From contig JASANG010002390.1 of the NCBI GenBank assembly GCA_030248215.1, positions 47,260 through 111,259 of the forward strand: a stretch of 64,000 bases of DNA. The letters run 5' to 3'. This stretch comes from Enoplolaimus lenunculus (taxonomy: Eukaryota; Nematoda; Enoplea; Enoplida; Thoracostomopsidae). Both the position numbers and the translations under genes were made by a program. Positions 34,701-49,700 of the stretch are shown here, piece by piece; position 1 is the stretch's first letter; every line of letters starts with the position of its first letter. The notes under the pieces were generated by a model, which saw only the letters and a program-made list of their open reading frames with translations, was not told the DNA's origin and did not search any database.

Positions 34701-37700
34701 CATTCATCAGTTTTATAGGTTTGTAAAGAATTTATTCAGATTCCTCGCGCACAAAAACCCTTCAGTCACCCTAATAATCATTGAAATAATTTGAAAAGTC
34801 TTAATGCTGGCTTGTCAATTAAGGTAATATGCTTTAGCTGACTATTTAATTATAGGTTTTGGAGGTTTGTAAACAATTTCTTCAAATTGCTCGTACCAAA
34901 AACCCTATAGCGCTGAAATTAGATTGCTTTTAACCCTAATAATTAATGAAATATTGTAAAAAGTCCTAAGTTCGGCTTTTAAATTATGCTAATATGCAGA
35001 GTACCTATTAGCTAACTACTCAATTATCGGTTTTGGAGGTTTGTAAACCCTTTAGTGCTGAAATTTGATTGCTCGTAACTGTAATAATTAGTAAAATACG
35101 TAATGTAGAAAGTCCTAATTTTTAGCTTAACTATTTATGCAGATTAACCTGTAGCTAGTAAACGGCATAAAATTTTAAAACCCCGATGCGAGGTTAACAC
35201 CCCAGGATAGTTGCAGGGTGGCCGCGACCTGAAAAAACCTGAAAAAACCCGATTTTTACTAAAACACCTGAAAAAATCTGATTTTTCGAAGCCCTTAGTT
35301 ATAAAAATGGAAAAACCTGAAAAATGGCGAGGTAAAACCTGATTTTTTAAATATTCACAATGACATGCTCGTTGGAAGTCTGACCGAAGATTCTCTAATT
35401 GCCCAGCGGCTTGTTTACGACGTGATTCATAAAGCCAGTGGTCCGTTAAATGTCGCCATTACTCCTGAGATATGCTCTACAAGCGTACCGCCACGCCTTT
35501 GATGCTTAGTCAGGATTTTCAAAAGGGGGTCCACTTTTGACGTTGGGACGCCTACAAGAACCTGAAAAAAATTTGTAAAAAAACCTGAAAAAACCTGAAA
35601 ATTTTGTTAAAAAACTGAAAAAACCTGAAAAATTGAGCCTGCGAAGCCGCGGGCACCCTGTAATTGACTTTCAAACAAAAAAAGTATCAAAATCGGTTCA
35701 GTCATTCATGAGATTCTTTTCGGACGGGCAGACGGACGGACGAACATCCACCTTTCGACCCCAGAGTACAAAACATATAACGCTTCGCGAAACTCCGAGC
35801 TTCGCTCAACAATATCATTGGGGTCTGCTCATTCACCGGTAGAGTATTCACTGCATTCGTGGCAGAACATCGTGAGACGACGACTTACTGCTGCAATTCA
35901 ACAGCGAGGGGTAGCATGACCACATACGATGGACCAGGGGGCTTGCTCGAGAGACAAGTAGTGTCGAAATAGCTGTTAGAACGTTCAGCATAGCGATCGA
36001 TTTGGCACCGGTTTCTAGGTTTAGATCCATTTTGATTTATCGAAACAGTTGCAATCAATCTGTTCAAATGTGTGCGGTACGGTTCAATTCATGCTTCCAA
36101 TTGAAGTTCTTGTATTACTGTTGTTTTTGTTGACCAGTGATAATCCCCTTGTAAACCACCCGAATAATCGGGGGTAGGGGTATGTGACTAGAGCACCAGG
36201 CGAGTTCATCCCTTACTGTCTTAGTCTGCAGGCTCGATCTCTGAGTTTGTACGATGTAGCCCGTCGAACTCGCTGTTTCAATACTGAAGACGAGTTAAAA
36301 CTTTATTAATACTTTGTGAGATAAGAAATTATGTAATACAAATCCAAGAACAGAAAATAATACGAAAAATAACAAAAACAAGGAAAGAAACACAAGTAAA
36401 GAGTACTTTGGTCAAAAGCTACTCAGAATTAGACGAATACTAAGGTTAAGTCTAATTCTGGAATTTACGTTCTGAAACTTAGCCGCATTTTGTTACCGAT
36501 TACAATTCCAACTGACTGACAATTAAGAGAACACAGAGTTTAAATAAACTTTCAAAAACTGGTTATTCCAGTTTTAATATTCTCTTGGTTTTCTTCATTA
36601 AATCTGGATTAAACTTGTTTAATTCCTCCTTAATTGAATTAATACGATTATCCTCTATTAAGAGGAAAACCAGTTATTCCCGGAACCTTGCTATTATGCC
36701 TAAAGAATGATCAAAACGTTTAGGAAAGCTAACTATTAGTCCGGACAACGGATATGTCATTAATGCCATAACCGCAAATGACATAGCCGGACGGTTCTGA
36801 CATATGACTTTGAATATCATTCCATATCGACCGGTAGGGAGCAGCGGCAGCGACCGCTCACATCCCCTCTATTTAAATCCTTGGCTTCTACTGCCAAGCA
36901 TAAACACAAAATATGACAACAATAACAATTATGCCAAACGACGACCAGTGTGGTAAAATGACAAGTTATTAAATGACACGGTAAAACAAGTGACTTAACA
37001 TATTTTACACTATTTACAAGAAGTTTTGCAAGTCTTCTTAACATAGATCAGTTTTCAAACTATGTCTTAATCTGAAGACTTGCGTTCTTCTAACGCCGAT
37101 CGCGATCGTCTTTGTGGCGCCGCTTGTAATACTTGCCGCCAACCACACTCTTCCCGTGATCATCTCGGCGTCTCTCACGCTCTCGATCATCGTCACGGCG
37201 AGAGCGATCTCGTTGCTGGTCGTCATCTTCCCGAACATAACGCGAACGTTCGCGCACCTCCTGAGCACGACGCACGGTGGTGTCGTGACCCAGACGTTCG
37301 CGCGGCACCACCCGCTGTCCGCGGGTTTGCCGGTCGCGATCGCGCGGTGACGTCCACTGTTCGGTATCGGGCACTGAGTACCCATCAGTGCGTCCCTGCT
37401 TCTTTTGTGGACGGTGACGTCTTTTACCGGCCCCTTGGACTGAGTCTTGAGAACTGGTAAAACTTGCGCCGCTACTCAACGGCTCACTCCGCTTTTCGGC
37501 TCGCGTCTTGCCGACATTCACGAAATCACTGTTGATTATCTCCACCGACCGGCTTCGCTCCTTCCGTGCGGCAACCTTTACTATCTGGTTACGTCGGTCC
37601 CTACGGAACCGTTCAATACGCTGCCGCTCCGCCAGTTCTATTTGACGGAAACCATTGATGACGCTGCGCATTTGATTGGTGAAATGCGGCGAACGCGGGT

Positions 37701-40700
37701 TCAGTGGCGGCTCAACGAACAAGGGATCTGCCGGCGAGTCATGCGCCAGGGCACTGTTGTAGCGATCCCCCGCTTCTGCAATAGCGGTCATGTCAGCATC
37801 CGTAAGCTGATCGGCCGTGCGAGTGCGCATGTCCGCAACCCGTACGGTAAGTTCGCCCAACAGCTGCAACCTGCGCGGAGAATTCGGCTCTGCCGCTTGC
37901 GCCCTGATGAATTCAACGTTCTGGGCCTCAAAATCGTCGCGCAGGGTCCAGTACGCTTCATCAGCGTATCCCTGCTCCAGAACGTCCTTCTCTCCTGGAT
38001 ACGGACACTTGCTATAGCGTCGTATTGCTGTAGCAAGTATGTATGCTCCAATCAGCAAAAATACTGCCGGAGGTGCATAGCCGTACACACGCTTACGCCA
38101 GGGTAATCTTCGTAGTACCCAATCGCGTAATTCCATCGCGAACCAGCGCATGAGGTCATCATACTCCCGCGGCGTTATATTAGGAGCACGATTAAAGACC
38201 TCATACGGCACACCACGCTCGATGTGGTGGATGTAATTTAAGTATACACCCAGCGACGTATGGGTGTGCAGCCTGAACCGGATCAGACGGATAAATTCGC
38301 GCGTCCATGCTTGACGAATATCCACCAACTGCCGGTCCGTCAACGGTCCCGCCGGTAACGCCACACGCTCATTTACGTTGAAATAATAAGCGTGTAAGCG
38401 ATACTCGAATCGCTGCGGGAACGCGGACATGAGATCCGCGCCGAAGAGCAGTTGCTGATCAGGCAACGTCACAGCCATTCGGATTCTTCGGCTCCTGCTC
38501 TTCTTGATTTTCAGTTGATCCATCGGCTGCGCCCCCAACAGGCCCCTCCACGGCCTGGGCACTACTCGGCCGTGACGACGCGCCAGCAGCACCACGGCGG
38601 GAGGAGGGTCTCGATTGTACCGGTGCCAATTCTTCCATTGGCACATCTTCGGTCGTGATTTGACGAACTCCTCCCACATACCGTACCACCGTACGACGCA
38701 CTGGCAACGGTGCTGTCGCTGTCGACAAGGCCGCCGTGCTCTCAGCTGGGGTAACTACACCTGAGGTAGTTGTGACCACCACCTCCTTCACCAGGGACTG
38801 AGTCCTGGTTACCGGTGGTTTTAGAGTGTTCTACACAACTGTCTCCGCTACTTGAGACTGCGTCTCACCTGCTGTCGCCACCATCGTACTTCCACCGCTT
38901 GCGTTGTCGTCACAGGTGAAAGACGGCTGCAGTGACGGTGCGGTCGCAACAGACGGTTGTGTCATTCCCGACGATGCCAACCCCGTCGGACTAGACTGTT
39001 CCGACGGTTGCCTAACCACCGTTGACTGTGTCAACTGAATGGTTACCAGTCTTAACGTTTCGCGCATGTCGTTCATTATCTCGTTATTCGACAACATCCG
39101 CTCAGTTGCTTTCTCGCGACGTCGCACTTCGTCATCTTTCCTACGTAATTGCTCTTCATAAGAGCTTCGGACTTGACGAAGTTCTTCTTGCAACTGGCTA
39201 ACCGTAGCACGATTAGAACTGACTTCTGACAAAAGCGCGCTCACGCTAAACGTTACGCCAGCTTCCACGAGCCGACCAAACGTTGACGATGCCGTTGATG
39301 TCACCAGACGAGTCTGCTTCCACCATATCCTGGATACTACGCAGCACCCGATGACGCGGCGATGACATAAGGGGCCGCGTTTCCCCTCCTGTCGCCGTCG
39401 GTAAGGGCTGTGTATTACGACGAAACAACCTGAGTGGCACCCCCGCCCTGCGCTTCATGCAGGGTTCGGACGGGAAATACCCTTCCGGTCGGCGCCGCAC
39501 AAGACATAGCCGCATCCGGAGATAAAGTTACCTGTACCGTAGAATGCACAGGGAAACGCTACGTGCCGACATCGCTGTTGTCACAACAACATCCGTTGGT
39601 GTCGCCGTTATGGGAAATACACCGCCTGATACCATTTAAACGGTGACCCCCTGTACCAACGACATAACCTCGTCGCTATCATACGGCAATTGACGCACCG
39701 AACCTGTGGACGTGACAGGAAAGGCTCCGCGTCCTGGCTGCACTGATCTAACCGTTGATGACGGAGCCGTAACTACACCTGGTCTTCCACCCGCCGGTGT
39801 ACTATTGGACGACTCTCCAGGTATCGTGACTACTGACCGCAGCCTTCTACCTCGACCAGCCGGAGGTGGCTTCGGTTTCGGCGCAACCTTCTTACCGCGC
39901 CCAGCAGTCTGAGACGCCGTTGTCGTCGTCTTTGCCGCGACTGCTGACGTAACGGCCACCGACGCCGTCGTAGGCGGTGGAGGTTGACGCTTCTTTGCGT
40001 CGCGTCGGTGAATCGTACGACCTGGTAGCACTTCCATGGCGTCGCTCGCAGGTCGACTCTCCGGTGCACGAGTGACCTCCGCATAAATGCGTCCAGCCGC
40101 CCGCGGACCGGGCGTTGCTGTCTCAGCTCCAGGAGTCTGCTACTCGGGTGAGGTAGAGCTGACAACAACAAACGGTGGTTGCTTCGGTGGGAGTGGTTTG
40201 TCCACATCAGGACGGAACTGCGATGTTGCTAACGCCCCCGGAGTCTGCGAGTCGGATGACGAATCGACCTCCATAGGTCCTCTTGACACTCCCGCTAGAG
40301 GTTTATCCACATCTGGACGAAGCCTCGAGGCCAACGTATCGGGAGCGCCCGAGGCCGTATCAGATGCTGTCTCCGTTGTTTTCGTCGCCGAAGGAACCAA
40401 CGGAAGCGACACCAAGTCAACTCTTGGAGTCCGCATACCCGTTAATTCGTCTTCCTACGGCACCGCTAGATCGATTACATTGTCATCAATACGTTCGACT
40501 TCTCGACCGTCTTGTTGTGCACGCTCGTCATGACGTGCTTGGCTTGCAGATGCTGTTTTTGGGAACAACTTGACATGGACGGGACGCTTGCCTCTGGTCT
40601 TCCTTGTTGAATCGTCGTCGTCGTCAGATGACTCGTCGGACCCGGCATCCGAAGATATTGGATCATGTCTAAACTTCGTTGCCGCATCCGACTTCTTCGG

Positions 40701-43700
40701 TTGCTTTTGTGTCGTTGTAGCAGGCGGTGTCGGACGCCTAGACGCGGCTGTCGCCGTCTTGCCAGACACAAATGTGCCTTCTTTATCACGATACAACGGC
40801 TTTGCCAATAGTGTCACGCCCGTCGCCGCTGTCGATGGATTCTCACCGGAACTCTGCGGCGTAATACGCGCTGGTGCATCAAATATCAGGCTATCCATAT
40901 TAGATAGCTTCTGTTGCATCTCCGGTGATGCCTGTAACTGCGCGTAGTCGATGACGCGTGACACAGACGGCGATGACGGCGTTCCTGCTCTTGCAGCTGC
41001 CTCACGTAGCATCTGCGCCTCGGCCTGTGCAAAATGCCGAGAAACTTCTTCCACTTGCCGCTGCCGACGTTCGAATAAAACGTTGTTGAAAACGTTATCC
41101 AGAGCCACAGTGCCTTCTTCGTCGGACTCATGAGCCGGATTGTCATCTTCCGACTTGGATGACGACTCCGTCACCGGCTCTAGGTGACCTTTAGCATCAC
41201 GACATAGCCGACGGATCCTACGACGCCTCCGAGGTGGAGGAGGGCGGCGCTCTTCGATCCGTGCCTGGTCTATGACCTCACGAGCTACTCCGAAGACCCA
41301 CCGCAATTCTCGCTGCATGTCCTCAGGCGATGCAGCGAACGCACGGGTAGGCCAGTCGAGCCTATCGATCTCGACATTCCAGCGGGCCTGTAGCCTTTCC
41401 AAGACAGACATCCTGGTCCGCCAGTGGGACACAATTGACTGGCGTCGGCGGTCTACTACCGACGGCGTAGACACTGACACGGTTGCCCGGGTACTTCCTG
41501 CCTTCCAATCGCCGAAACTCTGCTTCAAAGAGTTTAAGCGACCCGGCCTCAGCGTTTTTATAGGGAGTTAACGCTGCGGCCGTGCTGGCATTTCCGTGTA
41601 CCGACAACGTCAGGTGTCTTCCGACCAGTCGTCCCAATCGCAGGATATGATCGAATATTTCGAAACATGCTGCAGCGCGTGTCCGGTCTACGACCAGATT
41701 GTTTTGACGCACCAGCATTTCAACCACCACGTCCGCTAGCATCATATCACAACCAGCGTAATGCAGAAAATTCAAAAATCTTGAATCTTCCTCGTCTGGG
41801 ACGGGTTTTCCGGGTGAACGCCTGTAAGTCGACAACAAACGTCGCACCCTCCGTCATGCCAATTTGGAGGGTACGGGCGCGGCATTTCGCCGCAGTTCCG
41901 CCTCGCGGGTTACCGCGCAGGACGTCGTCTGGGCAATACAACTTGTATCCTGACGGAAACAAACAGATCTTCTTGCGCGGCTTGCCTACCTCGGCAATGT
42001 CTCGCTCTTGCTTCTTGATGGCTTCCTTGTATTTTTGGAAGTCATTTTCTCCCAAATTGACACCCTTAATATCGAGGGAGATGATGTTTGTGCGAGCCGC
42101 TCGAATGATGTTGACTGCGTGCTGCACCTGAGCTTTGTTCGAGATGACCGCCACTTAGCGCGGAACACCCCACTGACGTCCTAAGGCCGCAGTGGGCATC
42201 CATAAGCGCAACGCGTGGCACGGGTGGCGTCTATCTCGTGGTGCTGCGGTAGGCGGAAACTTCAAAAACGGTGGCAATACGTTGTTGTTGTTGTTCATTA
42301 TGCCACAACGTCAAATCCGTGAAATCGTCGCATCTGTGAAAAATGTCACATCCGAGAGTACCGTTGTTTGCCGGGACAAATGCCATAAGAATGGCCGGGA
42401 ATGTGGTCGGCGGCAATGTCAATAATAAAATAATTGAGATATATGGGAATTTAAAGCTGTTGAAAAGGGTGCGGGTAATTGGAATGTAATAACGGAATGA
42501 ATAAATTGAAAAATATTATCATAATTAATAAATGGCAGTAATTAAAGCCCCACATAGAGATCTGTAATAGCATGAATAATTATTTAGACAGTCTCCACGG
42601 CTTTGCCATTTGCCTTTTCGCATGTAGGGCAGTACCAGATGGCATGTACTGGTTTTTCGTAAAGCCCTACGCAACGGAAATGATACCAGTGCAAACACAA
42701 GTCGCACTCAATCCAATCTATTTCTAATCCGCTTTTCATATCTTCCGAATACGTACCCTTACATACGCCACAACTAACGTCTTCTTCCTTGGTCGTATCC
42801 TCCTCTGTATATCTCAATTTATTTTCGTAATTCGTATAATCTTCAGCGGACCCGGCGAAATGTTTTACTAAGCTCTTGTTATACCACGCATCAACACGGC
42901 GTGTCACACCGAGATAGTGTAATTTCAAATTTGGTCCCTGAATTTCATGAACGCGAAACAACTTTTCAAATTCAGGATGAAATTTATTTGCCATTCTTTT
43001 CGCATCGATCGTTTCGCGTTTTTTCATTATTACCACATCACCTACGGCGAACTCTCTGTTTCTAGCGCGTTTATCAAAATAGTTTTTATATTTAGTTTGC
43101 GCTAACTTAATTTGTTTCGCCGTTTGCTCCCAAGCTTTAGAGAGCGTCTCCATTAAATTTTTAGTATGACCGTCAACATCCGTTGCATGTAGCACGGCAT
43201 GCATAGGATTTTTCCCGGGCAAATCGGGGTCACGGCCATTTGAGTCTGGCCCGTAGATGCATGAACCGCAGTACGGTAAGCAAATAGCACGGGATTGATG
43301 TATTCATCCCATTTCTCGGGTGTCAACTCCGTTAACGGCTTAATCATGCGCATCAGAGTTTGGTTCCAGCGCTCTACCAAGCCGTTAGCTTGATGGTGAT
43401 ACGGTGTGCTATATGACAAACGGGACCCTAATTTTGCCATTTCTGTTTTATACAACTCGGAAATAAAACACGGTCCCTGATCCGACACTATCATCCGAGG
43501 TACTCCGTGCGCCGGGACAATATGGTCTAAAATTAGGCGTACTACTGTTTCTGCGGCGGGCCATTTTGTGAAATAATCCACAAGACATATAATGTACTTA
43601 TTTCCTTGCGCCGTTTTCGTTAGCGGTCCGATAACATCCACTCCCAGCATATGGAATGGCTGCCGTGCTGTTATCGGTTGTAACGGACCTTTCAAATTCG

Positions 43701-46700
43701 GACCGGGTTTGAAACGTGCGCAAGGGATGCATTTGTCAATAAATGCTTTCAGGTCCTGGTTTATTGTGGGCCAATAAAATTTCCTCAGCATTTTTCCAAG
43801 AACTATCAAAAACAAGGTGACCGCCGTACTTAGATTTGTGATATTGTTCCATTAACGGTTTACGCAATTCTAGCGGTACGGCTATTTGGAAGTCCATTCG
43901 TTCCGTTCTTGTCGGTCTTGACCTCCGGCGTGCACAATACAACACTCCCTTATGGATGCTATATTTCATTTCATTAAGTTGCACCCATTGTTTAACTAGG
44001 GGGTCAACTTTCGGAGAAATGTCACCTGTTTCAATAAATTCCATAAGTGGTCCGAAATGCTTGTCATTTAACTGAGCGTCCCTTAAATCATCTTCCAACC
44101 AAAGACCATCAAACACAAACAACGCGCTAACCTTGCGTTTATCATCCGTCCTTGGACTGCGTCCTCTCCTGAGATACAAGGTGCGAGAATTACATCATGC
44201 GCCTTCACGTCCCTTAAATCATCTTCCAACCAAAGACCATCAAACACAAACAACGCGCTAACCTTGCGTTTATCATCCCGTCCTAGGACTGCGTCCTCTC
44301 CTGGGATACAAGGTGCGAGACATACATCATGTGCCTTCAAATCTCCCGTCACCGTTCAAACAGTTTGCAAGATTTCTTTATTCGTTTCCACCGATTCTGC
44401 ATATCGTATCAATGCCGTATTTCGTTCGCCAATTCGTTTCGGCAACTCGTTTGTGACTTGTAACGCACCCACATTGCCGCCGTCGTCCGAAGGTGGGTTT
44501 GTCTTTTGCTATATTGGCGGTCTTGACATTGCATCGGCATTGACATGTTTCGGGCCCGGTTTGTAAATGACGGTGAACTCGAATTCCTGCAACTTTAATG
44601 CGAATCTCATTAACCGAGGAGTTAAGGCATCTACAGGACGAATTTTGTTTAGGATTTGCACTAGCGCAGAATAATGGTCTGTGACCACGTTTGTGTGATT
44701 TCCTAATAGGTAAGGGCGGAATTTGCAAAATGCCCTGACCACGGCTAGGCATTCCTTTTCGGTTATGGCATATCTCGTTTCCGTGTCCTTGAAACGGTGA
44801 CTGTCGTAATGAATCACATACTCTAGCCCGTCATCACCTATTTGTGCTAGTACGAACCCTATGCCGTTTAAACTCGCATCCGTGTATAAAATAAACGGCT
44901 TTGTATGGTCTGGATAGGCAAGGATAGGTGCTTCTGTTAAACGTTTTTAAGTTCTTCAAAGGCATGTTGGCAAAATTTATCCTACCTATCCGTTATTGAC
45001 AACTTTTTGATCTTCCCGTGTGTCAGCTCGTATAACGGGTGTGCCCAAGTGCCATATTCTGGGACAAATTGACGGTAATACCCCGTTAAACTCAAGAAGG
45101 AACGAACTTCCGTTACGGTTTTCGGAGCGGGGCATTTGCGTATGATCTCAACCTTATCGGGATCGGGTTGCTGAAAAGTGGCTGGCGCATTTGTCAGACC
45201 GAACGGCATGACCTTAAATTCGGATAAGCCTTCATGGCAAATGAAAGCGGTATTTCGATATCTTTTTCGTCCATTTTAATTTGCCAATATCCCGATTGTA
45301 AGTCCATTGTTGAAAAATACTTTGCCCCCATAATGAATCTATGGTCTCGTCTATTCGCGGTAACGGAAAGCTGTTTTTTAGTTACGTCATTTAACTGACG
45401 GTAATCTACACAAAAACGCCACGTACCGTCTTTCTTTTTCACAAGGACTACCGGGGATGCCCATGGGCTTTTGGACTGTTGAATCACTTTTTCTTTGAGC
45501 ATATTGCGCACGTGCTTCGTTATTTCCAGCCGTCGTGCGTATGTCGCTCGTCTCTTACGTTGTTGAATCGGTGTTTTCGGATCCACCTCGATACGGTGCT
45601 TCACGATGTCGGTTGTACCGAAGGGCTCATCCTCGTGGCTAAAAATGTCTTTATTTAATGACAACATTGCCTTTAACAATGGCACTTGTTCCTTAGATAC
45701 GTGACATTCACTTATGTCTACGTCCGGTGGCAACTCAACATCAGGGTTTTTCTTAATATCTTTACGGAGATCTTCGCAAAACTTTTTTACACGGGATGCA
45801 CGTGTATCCGTTTTGTGTAATGTATTAATGTCAAATCCGTCAGGCGGTATTGTCATATGTGACGGAGGACTAGATCTCATTATTTCAGGATGTTCTAGCA
45901 TGGTTATGTTAGTTTCCGCATCTTCTCCCGGTGTTACCATTCTAACATAATCCATTGTATCTGCTTCCTTTAATTCTGTGTCGGCCATTAGATTTACATC
46001 CATATGTGACATATTTGACACGGGAAAGAACATCCGACCGTCTTTTACTTTTGTAAGTGTGCCAGCCACAGCTATTTCGGATGAATTTTTGACACTAAGG
46101 CTCGATAGTGGCTCTACTATAACCGCCTCTTTGCGGAAGATTTCCTCGGGAGCCTCACACTGCACAACCGCTGTTGACATAGCCGGGACACGGGTTGTAC
46201 ATAAAACCCGACAAATTCTGGCCTCGGTGTAGGCTCTCGGTTCGCTGACGCTGGCTCCGTCGATTGCTTGGGTATCAGACGTCAGTTTCAGTTTCCGCCC
46301 GCCGCGCTTACCCCGCTTATGTTGATTAAGTAATGCAGGCGCCGCGTACAGAGGACTGTCTACCCGTTCTAGAGGGGGAAACATTTCACCTTGTTTACGT
46401 TGCTCGAGTAACTTGGGTGATGGTTTAGAAACGGGATTATCCACCCGTTCCGGGAAAGAAGTTATTTCATCGGGGTTGTTTTCGATGATGACATTTTCTA
46501 TCAGATCTAATTTTAAAAATTCCCCTTTGCGTATTTGGCGCGATTTCCACGATGTAACCTTTTGTCCACGCACCGCTACGACTGACTTTGAATAATCTAA
46601 AACCGCGCAAAACTTGTCAACAGGTCGTCGCCAAGGATCAGTGATGATTGCATCATCGGAATTACGTGGGTTTGGGTCATTTTTGACACGCCACCGAATG

Positions 46701-49700
46701 TCACGCAATTGTTCATGCATCTAATTGATCTTTGTCCCGGTGACGCCTCGTATCCGCAACAGTCTATGACATGCGACGTATCCAGTATGCATTAAAGTTA
46801 GATCGGCACCGCTATCTAACATTCCCATTATTAACAAGCCGTTTATGTTGACTTCACCATTAAATCGCGTTGGCTTAGCGCCGGTACCGCGACTTGTACC
46901 AATGTAAGCGGCTGGGACAACGCTTACACCGTTTATTTGGGTAACATCCGCTCTACGGACACGGTGCGGAGGCATCATAAGCGCTGCAGCCTGGACTGTG
47001 TCCAGATCTGATGTATGTGCGCGCGCCGTGAGCGTGTTCGCTTCGGATGCCTCACGCCTCGGAGACTCGGCACGCACACCCTTACGGTCACTGTCAGATT
47101 TGGATTTCCCTTCTGACTTGTTTCTGTTCGGATTTTTAAAACAGTTTTTTGACAGATGGTAACAACGATTTGAGCAGGCCCTAAGGCCGTCTGGACTACA
47201 TTAGTTGCGTTACCCAGACCCGTTCCCGGTTGTCCTGTTTGTTGTGCAGTCCCATATTGTGCACCTACTGGGTCACTTCCACCACTTACTCCTACCGGGG
47301 TTGTCGGTCTTGACATATTCGATGCCACGTCCGTTACCGTGGCACGATCCGTTTCCATTAAACGGTCATGCCCCATTGACCAACCCGGTGTGTAAGGTTG
47401 TTGAGAAGGGTGGTAACCCCAAGCTGTGCCTGCTACGACAGGACCGTTGTCCCGAGCCCAAGTTACCGCCGTTGGAGCATTCGGAAGTCGGATGGGATTA
47501 GGGTTTTCTACTGGGTAAAGATTCAAAAACGCCATACGCTGCTCCAAGGTAAGGGTTTTAAGGAACATTTCTCGGCTTTGTTGTTGGCTTTGTTGACTTA
47601 CTACCGGTTCCGACCGTGGCACGATCCGTTTCCATTAAACGGTCATGCCCCATTGACCAACCCGGTGTGTAAGGTAGTTGAGAAGGGTGGTAACCCCAAG
47701 CTGTGCCTGCTACGACAGGACCGTTGTCCCGAGCCCAAGTTACCGCCGTTGGAGCATTCGGAAGTCGGATGGGATTAGGGTTTTCTACTGGGTAAAGATT
47801 CAAAAACGCCATACGCTGTTCCAAGGTAAGGGTTTTAAGGAACATTTCTCGGCTTTTTTGTTGGCTTTGTTGGCTTACTACCGGTGGCGGAACCGAGGCA
47901 TACGGGAAATAATTCGTTGACATTGGTGTTACAAACTGATTTGCCCCGAGTCCCGCGGGTATGCAATAATTTTGGGGAGGTACGTTGCCCTGTGAACTGA
48001 GTCCTATAGAGGGGAATTGCTGTCCAACACTTGATGTTACGGTACTGACTGGATTTGGGACTGGCAACCCAGGGTGACAGGTGCGGGTCGCTTGATATAG
48101 GGTAATATTGAACAGGGCCCGGAGCACCGAAGGGCAAAGATGGAATGCCCGCCCCGGACGACGAGAGTTGAACCTGTGCGGCGTTATGCGCAGATCGTAC
48201 CATCATGCTTCTAGGCCCCCTGACATCAACTGACGTAATCATCGATGAAGAGGTATGCCTTGCTGATTTGTGAGACTGCAGCGTTGCTGCGCAGGTTATA
48301 TGTCATGTCCCCTGTTCACCCTGAATACCCTGCGTTATCCCCTCTATTTTGGGGTTATGCACCCCAAAATTTTCACCAAATGCATCACGTCGCCTTTCAA
48401 TTGTTTTTGGACGAGTTTCGCCGCGTGCGTACCTATGGGTTAAATGTGGTCCCAGTTCCCCAAGGTTATCTAAAATGTGGGCAATTTTTTCCTTATCGGG
48501 TCCGTTTTGTGATCCAAGATAACTATCAAAAAATGTAGAACCGACCTCTTGAGACTTCTCCGTACAAGTCCGTCGCCAAACGTACGGTATCGGGCCGTGC
48601 CGCGTTCTTGAACGAATTGTCCAGCCGAGCTGCGTCGTCAGGGCCACCGATACATTCCGCGACAATATCCCATGTCGTTGGTTCGGCAATCCGATTTCTT
48701 CTTCGTAATCATGAATCATCCCCGAACTCGATCACTACGGATGGTGAAGAGTCGGAACGTCCGTACGGAGAACTCGGGGCCGTCAGTGACCGACCTGATT
48801 GCTGGTCGGGCCACGCGACCTGTCTAGGTACGGGCCGTCCTTGGCTTTGCACGGATATGAGGGACTGTGATCTATAGTTTATAGCTGTGATAGGCAGGGT
48901 GCAACCGGAATTACAATTTACCGGAACCGGAACCGGAATTTGAAAATTTTACCGGAACCGGAACCGGAACCTGAAAGTGAAAAACGCATTTCACCAAAAA
49001 TTTCATTTTAATCGTATTTTTTGCTCTATTATTTGTGAAATAACCTTAGTCGAATATAGGTATTTATTTTATTTGTTGTATTTTAGATTTTCATCATCGA
49101 CTGAAGTGAAATCCACCAGCAATGGCTTATATTTGGAGTACAGTTGGCTTTCAAAAGAGATTCTTAAAAATTAGCAAAGTTAAGAAAACGGCCAAATTAT
49201 AATACCGGAATTTTTAAATCCGGTAAAAATTTACCGGAACCGGAACCGGAAGGTGAAAAAATGCCGGAACCGGAATTCCGGTTGCACCCTGGTGATAGGC
49301 GATTGTGATATTTATGTTATATATATCGTCTGCTATTCCAAAAGTAGAACTATCGGCCACTACTTTAATTTATAATTATAAATTATTAAATTTTTTATTT
49401 TTTAAAAGTTCGAGCTAAGAATTAATTAATTACTTTTTAAATTAAGTTTTAATATAGATTTAAATTAAAATAACTTTCGGGCTTTTTCAGAGAGATCGTG
49501 GTCACCATGTAAACCACCCAAATAATCGGGGGTAGGGGTATGTGACTAGAGGACCAGGAGAGTTCATCCCTTACTGGTCTTAGTCTGCAGGCTCGATCTC
49601 TGAGTTTATACGATGTAGCCCGTCGAACTCGCTGTCTCAATACTGAAGTCGAGTTAAAACTTTATTAATACTTTATAAGATAAGAAATTAAGTAATACAA

